64,000 bases of DNA. It comes from Bin5 sp965207495. Its GTDB lineage: Bacteria; Chloroflexota; Anaerolineae; Caldilineales; Caldilineaceae. Where the stretch lies: positions 4,092,001 through 4,156,000 of the forward strand of contig OZ242287.1 in assembly GCA_965207495.1 (NCBI GenBank). Direction: 5' to 3'. Below, in pieces: positions 25,467 through 32,706 of the stretch. The translations under genes and the position numbers were made by a program. A model generated the notes under the pieces. The model searched no databases and was not told where the DNA came from. It was given only the letters and a program-made list of their open reading frames with translations. How positions within the stretch are numbered: position 1 is the stretch's first letter; each line of letters begins with the position of its first letter.

Positions 25467-26954
25467 TCACAGTTCGGGTCTCCGCAGACGCCAGTTCGTA
25501 CTTTGTTCGTAAGCGTAGGCGGTCCGCAGTATCTTTTCTTCACCGAGCGAAGGCCCCAGGAGCTGGAGGCCGATCGGGAGTCCATCTGTATCGAATCCGC
25601 AGGGGACGCTTATTCCGCACAGGCCGGCCAGGTTGGCGCTGGTCGTGAAAATATCGGTCAAGATCATCGCGAGCGGGTCGTCCATTTTTTCGCCGATGCG
25701 AAATGCGGTGGTGGGCGAGGTTGGTGACAGCACGACATCAACGTCGGTAAAGGCGCGGTCGAAGTCCTGCTTTATCAGCGTGCGTACTTGCTGGGCTTTC
25801 AGGTAGTAGGCGTCGTAGTAGCCGGCGCTGAGGGCATAGGCTCCCAACATGATGCGGCGTTTCACCTCGGGGCCGAAACCGGCGCCGCGCGTCTGGCGGA
25901 AGTGGTCAAATATGGTATCGCCGTCGACGCTGAGGCCATAGCGGATGCCGTCAAAGCGAGCAAGGTTGGCGCTGGCCTCGGCGGTAACGACCAGATAGTA
26001 GACAGGCAGGGCCAGCTCGGTGTTGGGCAGGTTGATGGGGACGATTTCTGCTCCGAGGGATGCGAACTGCTCGATTGCATTACGAACTGCTGCCTCCACC
26101 TCCGGCTGGATGCCTTCGACGAAGTACTCTTGGGGAATGCCGATCCGCATCCCTGCAATCTCGCCGGTCAAGGCGGAAGAAAGGTCCGGCACGTCCACCG
26201 GCATGGTTGTGCTGTCTTGCGGGTCCACGCCAGCGATAATTTCAAGCAACAGCGCGGCATCAGCGACAGTCTTGGTGATGGGCCCGATCTGGTCGAGGCT
26301 GCTGCCGTAGGCGATAAGGCCATAGCGGCTGACGCGGCCGTAGGAGGGTTTCAGTCCGACGATACCGCAGAAGGCGGCGGGCTGTCGAACGCTGCCGCCG
26401 GTGTCGGTACCGAGAGCAGCCGGCGCTTCGTCCGCGGCCACCGCGGCGGCGGAACCGCCGCTGCTGCCGCCTGGCACGCGTTCGAGGTCCCATGGATTGC
26501 GGGTGGGGCCATAGCCGCTGTTCTCCGTGCTGGACCCCATTGCGAATTCGTCGGTGTTGGTCTTGCCCAGTATTATCGCCCCGGCGGCATCCAGCTTCTG
26601 CACGGCGGTGGCGGAATAAGGCGGAACAAAGCCTTCCAAAATGCGGCTGCCGGCTGTGGTCTCGATCCCATTGGTCATCAGTACGTCTTTTATAGCCAGA
26701 GGGATGCCCAAGAGAGGACGTGCGTCCCCATCGGCGCGGGCACTGTCAGCCATTGCAGCTGCTTCGAGCGCGTCAGCCGGACATGTACGCAAAAAGGCAT
26801 GCAGGGCACCGTCTACCCGCTCGATCTGATCCAGGCATGCTCTCGTCAGATCGACTGAGGTAAACTGTCCAGCCGCCAAACCTGCGTGGGCTTCAGCGAC
26901 GCCGACGGCAGTCAGCGGCTTTGTTGAATTCTGACCGCCCATCATTCTTGCCAT
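25467..26954 (-). CDS. gatA: Asp-tRNA(Asn)/Glu-tRNA(Gln) amidotransferase subunit A
   Basis: 495-residue amidase-signature protein with the Ser-cisSer-Lys triad Lys89 (IPLAIKDVL), Ser164 (PGGSSGGSAAAV) and Ser188 (LGTDTGGSVRQPAAFCG). GatA releases ammonia from glutamine and passes it to GatB, which amidates mischarged Glu-tRNA(Gln) or Asp-tRNA(Asn). Length and the KTNTDEFAMGSSTENS segment match true GatA rather than generic amidases. It directly follows gatC; gatB is not in the window and must be elsewhere. Expression is probably set by the attenuator-like leader ahead of gatC. Confidence 0.96.
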   Translation of the reverse strand: MARMMGGQNSTKPLTAVGVAEAHAGLAAGQFTSVDLTRACLDQIERVDGALHAFLRTCPADALEAAAMADSARADGDARPLLGIPLAIKDVLMTNGIETTAGSRILEGFVPPYSATAVQKLDAAGAIILGKTNTDEFAMGSSTENSGYGPTRNPWDLERVPGGSSGGSAAAVAADEAPAALGTDTGGSVRQPAAFCGIVGLKPSYGRVSRYGLIAYGSSLDQIGPITKTVADAALLLEIIAGVDPQDSTTMPVDVPDLSSALTGEIAGMRIGIPQEYFVEGIQPEVEAAVRNAIEQFASLGAEIVPINLPNTELALPVYYLVVTAEASANLARFDGIRYGLSVDGDTIFDHFRQTRGAGFGPEVKRRIMLGAYALSAGYYDAYYLKAQQVRTLIKQDFDRAFTDVDVVLSPTSPTTAFRIGEKMDDPLAMILTDIFTTSANLAGLCGISVPCGFDTDGLPIGLQLLGPSLGEEKILRTAYAYEQSTNWRLRRPEL

Positions 26955-27020
26955 CCTCCTGATTGGAAGCGGGCATCGTTCTGCTCTGCAAACATCAAGC
27001 TATCCTATCTTTATACTCTG

Positions 27021-27320
27021 CTACGCTCCAGTGTCGTCGAAGACGGCGATGACTCTGAAATAGCCGTCGTCGGCATCCGGGGCATTGTTGACTGCCTGCG
27101 AGTTTGACAGGCATTCGTGCGACTCGTCGTCTGCGAGCACATTGGTGAGTGGAAGGACTTGAGGCGTCGGGGGCACGGCGCTTGTGTCGACTGACTGGAC
27201 CTGCTGTGCGTAGGTCAGGATCTGCCCGAGCTGACCGGCAAATTCGTCCAGTTCGGCGTCACTCAGCTGTAGTTTGGCGAGTTCAGCGACGTGTTGGACC
27301 TCTTCTCTTGTCAGTTTCAC
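27021..27320 (-). CDS. gatC: Asp-tRNA(Asn)/Glu-tRNA(Gln) amidotransferase subunit C
   Basis: A 99-residue GatC: an N-terminal helix KLTREEVQHVAELAKLQLSD, then the extended belt that wraps GatA and contacts GatB (VLPLTNVLADDE). GatC stabilises the GatA-GatB complex. The start is GTG 27320, with GAGGA a few bases upstream. The gatC-gatA order with a 66-base gap is usual. The leader on the same strand holds a promoter, two short ORFs and a terminator about 40 bases before this start. Confidence 0.95.
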   Translation of the reverse strand: MKLTREEVQHVAELAKLQLSDAELDEFAGQLGQILTYAQQVQSVDTSAVPPTPQVLPLTNVLADDESHECLSNSQAVNNAPDADDGYFRVIAVFDDTGA

Positions 27321-27360
27321 ATCGTCCTCTACATGGGAAATTGAAGATCATTTTGTCCAC

Positions 27361-27391
27361 AAAAAAGCACCGTGGTCTTGGCCCACGGCGC
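27361..27391 (-). terminator. Intrinsic terminator in the gatCA leader
   Basis: Read on the minus strand: GCGCCGTGG (27391-27383), a 7-base loop, CCACGGTGC (27375-27367), then six T (27366-27361). The stem is 9 bp with one G-U pair. It points toward gatC and ends about 40 bases before its start, so it cannot simply end an upstream gene, because the gene to the right is on the other strand. Confidence 0.75.
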
Positions 27392-27440
27392 ATCCCCGCA
27401 TTTCCTCAGCGCCGTGACTCCTTGTCGGTGCCTACGGCGC
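27361..27440 (-). promoter_or_regulatory. Four-segment transcription attenuator upstream of gatCA
   Basis: Four segments can pair in alternative ways on the minus strand. Segment 1 GCGCCGT (27440-27434) pairs with segment 2 ACGGCGC over 7 bp. Segment 2 CACGGCGC (27416-27409) pairs instead with segment 3 GCGCCGTG over 8 bp. Segment 3 pairs with segment 4 (27375-27367) to make the terminator followed by six U. Formation of 2:3 would block termination and 1:2 would allow it, the same logic as amino-acid operon attenuators. A further hairpin lies just upstream (27465-27485). The trigger is unknown: a stalled leader ribosome, tRNA (T-box) or protein are all possible; I do not see the T-box consensus. 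Confidence 0.6.
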
Positions 27441-27453
27441 AGTGTAAACAGCG

Positions 27454-27498
27454 TTACCCGCTACCGCAGCACGCGCGGTGCTGCGCCTGCTGCTGCAT
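27454..27498 (-). other. Possible Gln-rich leader peptide ORF before gatCA
   Basis: ATG at 27498 opens a 14-codon ORF, MQQQAQHRACCGSG, with four CAG codons in its first six, ending 14 bases before attenuator segment 1. GatCAB makes Gln-tRNA(Gln), so Gln codons would fit, but no ribosome-binding site is visible. A competing 29-codon ORF (27461-27550), which is Ala-rich, starts at the predicted transcription start and would be leaderless. Only one of them, or neither, is likely to be translated. Confidence 0.3.
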
Positions 27499-27556
27499 TT
27501 TTGGCGACTGTGTGAGAATGGTCCATCTGGCTGGGAAACTCAGATTGCATAGCTGT

Positions 27557-27585
27557 AGGATAGTCGGTGCGGCTGAAATTGTCAA
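27557..27585 (-). promoter_or_regulatory. Strong candidate promoter for gatCA
   Basis: On the minus strand a perfect TTGACA (27585-27580), a 17-base spacer and TATCCT (27562-27557). Transcription should begin near 27550, giving a leader of about 190 bases to the terminator and 230 to gatC. The rest of 27321-27701 carries only the leader elements listed here. Confidence 0.65.
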
Positions 27586-27701
27586 ATATTGGCAAACCAG
27601 ACTGTTTAAGGCAATTGACAGAGGGGAACCGGCGGGGTACAACAGACGGACGCGAAGAAGCTGCGGCTGATGGTTAGCGGCTGACAATTGGAGGACTACA
27701 T

Positions 27702-28553
27702 ATGATGATTTCGCAGGCGCGGGAGCAAATTAGCGAGGCATTGCAGGTGCTCGGGCTGCCAGGCGGCGCTGTCGTTTTCGTGCATAGCTCGATGAGCAGC
27801 ATTGGATACGTAGAGGGAGGCGCCAAGGCCTTGGTCGATGCGTTCCTGCAAGTACTCGGACCGGCGGGTACGCTCGTCGTGCCAACCTTCACTTTTTCCC
27901 GTCCACAAGGAGCGAAAGCCGTATTCGACCCGGCCAATGATCCTTCAGAGATGGGCCGCTTCACAGAGGAGACCAGGACACGACCGGGCGCGCGCAGGAG
28001 TAGCCATTTGCTCCACTCCGTGGCTGCGCTGGGGGGGCAGGCAAAGGAGATTGCCCTCAATCACGGGCCCTCGGCATGGGCGGCCGATGGTCCGTTCTGG
28101 AAGCTCTATGAGGCCGACGCCTACATTCTTCTGCTGGGCGTGCCGTACCTGCGATGTACGTTCTTTCACCTGTTGGAACAGCTTGTGCAGGTCCCGTACC
28201 GTCAGTGGAGGGAAGTAGAGGCTCTTGTTCAGGGCCCAGAGGGTTCGACGCGGCCGCTGCCTACTATGGTCTATGGCCCCAAGCCAGGCTTTGCGGGCAA
28301 CGACTTGAACAAGCTTGGTCTAATCCTCGAAGAAAGAGGGCTCGTAAAGATTGGGCAAGTGGGCAACGCGGTAACGCGACTGTTTCGCGCACGGGATGCA
28401 CTTGAAGTTGGCTTGGCGCAGTACCGGGTGGATCCTTTACTGTTTATATTGACGGGTGAGCGTTGCACGCCGCTTCCTGACGGCGTTCTGACGGATGAGT
28501 TGAACAACGAGAAGTCGGTGCTAGACCCAGCGCACATTTACCGAAGACGGTGA
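27702..28553 (+). CDS. AAC(3)-family aminoglycoside N-acetyltransferase-like protein
   Basis: 283-residue member of the Antibiotic_NAT family. Family motifs are VVFVHSSMSSIGYVEGG near the N terminus, GTLVVPTFTFS, FTEETRTRPGARRSSH, and LLHSVAALGGQA with the conserved His. True AAC(3) enzymes acetylate the 3-amino group of 2-deoxystreptamine aminoglycosides with acetyl-CoA; many environmental homologues have other or unknown substrates (the YokD/FrbF group). ATG 27702 follows GGAGG at 27690-27694 with a seven-base gap. It stands alone between the gatCA leader and a repeat array, so context gives no clue to its acceptor. Confidence 0.85.
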   Translation: MMISQAREQISEALQVLGLPGGAVVFVHSSMSSIGYVEGGAKALVDAFLQVLGPAGTLVVPTFTFSRPQGAKAVFDPANDPSEMGRFTEETRTRPGARRSSHLLHSVAALGGQAKEIALNHGPSAWAADGPFWKLYEADAYILLLGVPYLRCTFFHLLEQLVQVPYRQWREVEALVQGPEGSTRPLPTMVYGPKPGFAGNDLNKLGLILEERGLVKIGQVGNAVTRLFRARDALEVGLAQYRVDPLLFILTGERCTPLPDGVLTDELNNEKSVLDPAHIYRRR

Positions 28554-28639
28554 AGTGAGGGGGAAGTGGTTTCAGGCGTGAATCTACGTCGGTCCTTCAG
28601 AAGCTCAGTGCCGCGGCCGGTTCCCGGGGACTCCGTTGA

Positions 28640-29396
28640 TCAGGGGGGGCAGGGCAGGCACGAGGCCTGCCCGTACATTAGCGTCTTGGGGGGAATACTG
28701 TTGGCTAGACGCCTTGCTGGGGAAAGATGAACATGGTCGTCTAGCAAGGGCGGGGCGTTGCGGGGGCGCGGAACTGCAGGGGAACTACGGGGGAAATGCA
28801 GGGAAACTGCGGGGGTGGGGGGGTTGAGACAGCAGGTGGGGGAGGAAACACTGTTGGCTAGACATTATGCCGGGGAAGCATGAACACGGTGGCTAGCAAG
28901 GGCGGGGCGTTGCGGGGGCGCGGAACTGCAGGGGAACTACGGGGAAATTCGGGGGAAATGCAGGGAAACTGCGGGGGGGGGTGAGACAGCAGGTGGGGGA
29001 GGAAACACTGTTGGCTAGACATTATGCCGGGGAAGCATGAACACGGTGGCTAGCAAGGGCGGGGCGTTGCGGGGGCGCGGAACTGCAGGGGAACTACGGG
29101 GAAATTCGGGGGAAATGCAGGGAAACTGCGGGGGGGGGGTGAGACAGCAGGTGGGGGAGGAAACACTGTTGGCTAGACATTATGCCGGGGAAGCATGAAC
29201 ACGGTGGCTAGCAAGGGCGGGGCGTTGCGGGGGCGCAGCCCCTGCACAAGGGAGGGCCGAAGGCCCGGACGCCCAAATGCAAGGAGAGAGTGAAGAGGAG
29301 AGAGGAGAGAGTATCACCGATTGGGCCGACTGAGATTGGGACTGGAACTGACCAGAGGTTCGTAGCGACCGTAATTATACGGTAGTCTACCACCAT
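28640..29396 (+). repeat. Dispersed repeat element, copy C, expanded to a four-unit tandem array
   Basis: After a GGCAGGCACGAGGCCTGCCC motif near 28652, the unit beginning ACTGTTGGCTAGAC occurs at 28697, 28850, 29007 and 29165 (periods 153, 157 and 158). The first three units end in GGGGAACTACGGGGAAAT-like G-rich microrepeats and only the fourth has the complete core (29220-29274, arms GGGCGT/ACGCCC) and the GGAGAGAG tail. The right end, CATTTAGAGATGCGC near 29390, is a diverged form of TTTTGGGATGCAC. It fills the gene-free stretch 28554-29519. Confidence 0.85.
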
Positions 29397-29426
29397 TTAG
29401 AGATGCGCTTGTTTGCCCCTTTCAGA

Positions 29427-29455
29427 TTGTACGGCGCGGGGCCGGGTGCTATACT
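29427..29455 (+). promoter_or_regulatory. Candidate extended -10 promoter for the SDR gene
   Basis: TTGTAC at 29427-29432, 17-base spacer, TATACT at 29450-29455 preceded by TGC. It lies about 30 bases past the right end of repeat copy C. A start near 29462 leaves about 58 bases before TTG 29520. Confidence 0.5.
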
Positions 29456-29519
29456 GAGAGCAGTTTTTTCTTCCCATCCAGCGGAAATATGGGTAGCGGG
29501 CCGCGACTGGAGAGAGCAG

Positions 29520-30305
29520 TTGTCGAATCTGCCTGACTTCGATCTTGAGGGTAAGGTGGCGGTGATAACCGGCGCCTCGCGGGGCATCGGCGAGGCGATC
29601 GGCCGCTGCTATGCGGCGCGGGGGGCTTCGGTCGTACTGAGCAGCCGCAAGCAGGCGCCTTTGGACGAAGTGGCCAAGTCAATTCGGGCGGATGGCGGTC
29701 GCGCCCTGGCCGCTGCGGCGCATACAGGAGACATGGAGGCCGCATCGGCTCTGGCGGAAAAAGCGGTGCGTGAGTTCGGCGGAATCGATATCCTGGTAAA
29801 CAATGCGGCGACCAACCCTCATTTCGGGCCGGTTCTCAGCGCTAAAGAGAGCCACTGGCACAAGATCCTCGATGTGAACGTGGTCGGCTACTTTCGCATG
29901 GCGAAGGTATGCAGCGCGGAGATGGCAAAACGGGGGGGCGGCAAGATCATCAATGTTGCATCAGTTGCCGGTAAACGGCCGCAGCCGGGGATGGGCGTCT
30001 ATTGTGTCAGCAAGGCCGGCGTGTTAATGCTGACGGAGGTGCTGGCTGCGGAACTGGCGGCTGAGGGCATTCAGGTGAATGCGATCGCGCCGGGCTACGT
30101 CAAGACCGCGTTCAGCCGGGCCGTGTGGGAGAACCCCGAACTCAACCGGACCGTGCTCGGGGCTATTCCTCAGAAGAGGATTGCTGAGACGACCGAGTTG
30201 ACCGGCATCGCACTCTATCTGGCGTCGAGTGCGAGTAGTTTTACCACTGGCGGCACGTTTCTTGTCGACGGCGGCCAGTGGGTGGATGCGGGTCTGGGTG
30301 TTTGA
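29520..30305 (+). CDS. Short-chain dehydrogenase/reductase (FabG-like)
   Basis: 261-residue classical SDR. The NAD(P) motif TGASRGIGEA is near residue 17, followed by NNAATNP, the catalytic Ser of NVASVAG, and Tyr-x3-Lys in YCVSKAG. The C terminus FLVDGGQWVDAG is typical. SDRs of this form reduce or oxidise hydroxyl/keto groups in fatty acids, sugars or bile-type compounds. I prefer the TTG at 29520, just after GGAGAGAG and after the promoter; the frame stays open to 29403 but would run across the promoter. It is 80 bases ahead of an acyl-CoA dehydrogenase, suggesting joint acyl metabolism. Confidence 0.88.
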   Translation: MSNLPDFDLEGKVAVITGASRGIGEAIGRCYAARGASVVLSSRKQAPLDEVAKSIRADGGRALAAAAHTGDMEAASALAEKAVREFGGIDILVNNAATNPHFGPVLSAKESHWHKILDVNVVGYFRMAKVCSAEMAKRGGGKIINVASVAGKRPQPGMGVYCVSKAGVLMLTEVLAAELAAEGIQVNAIAPGYVKTAFSRAVWENPELNRTVLGAIPQKRIAETTELTGIALYLASSASSFTTGGTFLVDGGQWVDAGLGV

Positions 30306-30386
30306 GTGGCCGACCCGAGAGTTCAAGTAGGTTGCAAGGGGAAAGGCTATCGGTAACATGATCAAGAACACGATATTGACTGCGAA

Positions 30387-31574
30387 ATGACTTCCGACAT
30401 TCTTCCCGAAATTCTTCAAAGTGTACGTCAGTTCATCGACGATGAGGTGGTTCAGACCGAGAAACTGCTGATCAGTCTTCCCTGGGATGAAGTTGAGCCT
30501 CTGCTCAATCAGAAGCGGGAGGTTGTGAGGGAGGCCGGTCTCTGGGGGCTGGCCCTTCCGGTTGCATACGGCGGGCAGGGATTAACGCTGGCCGAGTTCG
30601 GACGCGTTAGCGAGGTATTGGGGCGCACGCCCGGCGGGCATTATGTCTTTGGTTGTCAGGCGCCGGATATGGGCAATATGGAGCTGCTGATCCATGCCGG
30701 CACACCAGAACAGCGGGACCGCTACCTGCTGCCGCTCACCCGCGGGGAGATACGCTCGTGCTTCGCGATGACCGAACCGGAACACGCCGGCTCCAATCCA
30801 ACGTGGATGAGCACATCCGCGGTGCGGGACGGCAACGAGTACGTGATCAACGGGCACAAGTGGTTCACGACGGCGGCTGACGGGGCGTCTTTTGCTGTGC
30901 TGATGGCGGTGACAAACCCGGAGGCGGAGAGCCGTCACCGGCGAGCCAGCCAGATAATCGTGCCGCTGGACAGTCCGGGGTTTCACTTAGAGCGCAACAT
31001 TTCGGTGATGGGCGAGGCCCACGGCGGCTGGAACAGCCACGCGGAGGTCTGGTTCGAGAATGTGCGTGTCCCGGTGGACAACCTCATTGGGGAGGAAGGC
31101 AGGGGCTTTGCACTGGCCCAGTACCGGTTGGGGCCGGGACGCATTCACCACTGTATGCGCTGGATCGGAATCTGTGAGCGCGCCTTCGATATCATGTGCA
31201 GCCGGGCGGCGAACAGGGAGGTTGCCCCTGGGCGGCTATTGGGTTCGCAGGGGATGGTACAGGCGTGGGTTGCCGAGAGCAGGGCGGAGATAGACGCGGC
31301 ACGGCTGATGGTGTTGGAAACGGCGCGCAAGATCGACACGGAAGGCGTGTTCGCGGCCAGAGACGAGATTTCGATTATCAAGTTCTTCGTGGCAGGTGTG
31401 CTGATGCGAGTGCTGGACCGTGCGCTGCAGGCGCTGGGGGGGTTGGGCATGAGTGACGATACACCGGTTGCCTATTGGTACCGCCACGAAAGGGCATCGC
31501 GCATCTATGACGGTCCCGACGAAGTCCATAAGATGAGCGTCGCCCGGCGGATTCTGCAGCGGTACAGGACGTAA
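30387..31574 (+). CDS. Acyl-CoA dehydrogenase (ACAD10/11-CaiA-like)
   Basis: 395-residue flavin enzyme with the three family regions: FAMTEPEHAGSNP (FAD and substrate binding), GHKWFTTAADGA, and the C-terminal helical domain ending QALGGLGMSDDTPVAYWYRHERASRIYDGPDEVHKMSVAR. The Glu of GPDEVH is at the position used as catalytic base by ACAD10/11 and crotonobetainyl-CoA reductase-like members. Acts in the cytoplasm on an unknown acyl-CoA, passing electrons to an electron-transfer flavoprotein that is not encoded nearby. Probably co-transcribed with the SDR. Confidence 0.93.
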   Translation: MTSDILPEILQSVRQFIDDEVVQTEKLLISLPWDEVEPLLNQKREVVREAGLWGLALPVAYGGQGLTLAEFGRVSEVLGRTPGGHYVFGCQAPDMGNMELLIHAGTPEQRDRYLLPLTRGEIRSCFAMTEPEHAGSNPTWMSTSAVRDGNEYVINGHKWFTTAADGASFAVLMAVTNPEAESRHRRASQIIVPLDSPGFHLERNISVMGEAHGGWNSHAEVWFENVRVPVDNLIGEEGRGFALAQYRLGPGRIHHCMRWIGICERAFDIMCSRAANREVAPGRLLGSQGMVQAWVAESRAEIDAARLMVLETARKIDTEGVFAARDEISIIKFFVAGVLMRVLDRALQALGGLGMSDDTPVAYWYRHERASRIYDGPDEVHKMSVARRILQRYRT

Positions 31575-31651
31575 AGTTAGGGTGGCGAACGATGGGCTAC
31601 CTGTCTGGTTTTAGTCTGTGCCGAATGCTTCAGGGCGAATTCCTCTGCGGG

Positions 31652-32025
31652 CTAGTTGACCAGTTTCTTGCGGCCGATCAGCCAGAAGTAGAGCAGACCT
31701 GCGTTATACCAGGCCGCGCAGCTGTACACGCCGAGCCTATTGTCAGGATTGAGAAAGAAAACGTGTAGTTTGCACAGTGCATTCGCGGCTGCGACCTTTT
31801 CGCCGGCGTTCCCAAGCGGGCTGACGTTGGGACGCACAGTTACGGGAAAACGACTTCGCAAGAGGACAAAGGCGATCATCTGCATGATGTAAGTGATGAC
31901 TGCACCAAAGACCGCCATATTGAGCAGAACCCACGGACGCCAAGAGCCCACAGAGACCAGACCCCGGCATAGCGTCTTAACGCCCGCTCCGGAAAGTATT
32001 CACGACGGCGAGTACGATACTCCAT
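31652..32025 (-). pseudogene. Small membrane protein gene, possibly frameshifted
   Basis: Two overlapping minus-strand frames look like parts of one gene. One opens at ATG 32025 behind GGAGG with a basic MEYRTRRREYFPERALRRYAG, then loses coding character after about 23 residues. The other (open from GTG 31951 to 31652, 99 residues) continues with a good hydrophobic helix, WVLLNMAVFGAVITYIMQMI, and a second near the C terminus (GLLYFWLIGRKKLVN). A one-base slip near 31950-31965 would join them into a protein of about 124 residues. I do not recognise the family. A short intact gene from 31951 is the alternative, as is a sequencing error. Confidence 0.4.
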
Positions 32026-32706
32026 AAGGATAGCCTCCCGCCCGGCTATGGCGCGATTTCCTCCCCTGCCGCGGCGGAAACATGCTCCTGGATCTACCTG
32101 CAAATAACAATCTGCCGACCTGTCCCGTGCCGACGCAGCGGCACTGGATCTAGCGGTTCAAACTTTCACAGCGCCGACTTGGGAATATACTCAAGAGGAG
32201 ATAGTACTGTGAAAGACTGGGGCAGATCACCGCGCGAAAACGTCGCGGCCGAGCACTTCGGCGCTTTCGCAGGTGCACAGCTTCCCAGCTCTTGGCCAGA
32301 AACCAAGATCTGTCCAGGATGCGCTCGCTTGGCCCCGCGGATTTCTCCGGCGATGTCTGAAGAGCGGCCTGCCTAGTACAGTTCGGCGACTTCCTGTCCT
32401 GCCGGCTAGCTGAGCTGTTCCGATTCACCCCGCACGTGTAGAACAGCGGTCCAAAACGCCCACGGGCGCCGGACCATCTCCGATCGTCTTCCATTGCCCG
32501 ATTTATACAAAGTGCACAAGAAATCCGTCCTTCGCGTTGAAATTTGGTTTCCTCGCGCGAATTTTCTTTCGCGTATGCCTTGTAAATTGTGCGAAACGCA
32601 TAACAATCGGACTCTGTTTTCAGCCAAATTAGCCGTTCAAACTCGTTGGGCGCTGAAATATGCTTTACCAGTGTTGCAAATCGCTTCAAGGAAATGGGAG
32701 ATAGAG
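32026..32706 (+). other. Long gene-free leader region before nirA
   Basis: No convincing gene is present; ORFs on both strands here have no recognisable features. The last 200 bases are markedly more AT-rich than the surroundings and contain inverted pieces, TTTCGC near 32568 and GCGAAA near 32592, that could be an operator for nitrogen control. I could not identify a clear -35/-10 pair. Confidence 0.4.

Noticed and set aside
25788..26858. 356-codon ORF on the plus strand
   Set aside because: It is antisense to gatA, whose catalytic residues are all visible; the long frame is a product of GC-rich codon structure.
27361..27485. T-box riboswitch before gatCA
   Set aside because: The typical GGGTGGNACCGCG antiterminator sequence is not visible; kept as an attenuator of unknown trigger.
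28697..29165. Regular repeats suggesting a CRISPR array
   Set aside because: Units are about 155 bases and nearly wholly conserved, with no unique spacers and no cas genes.
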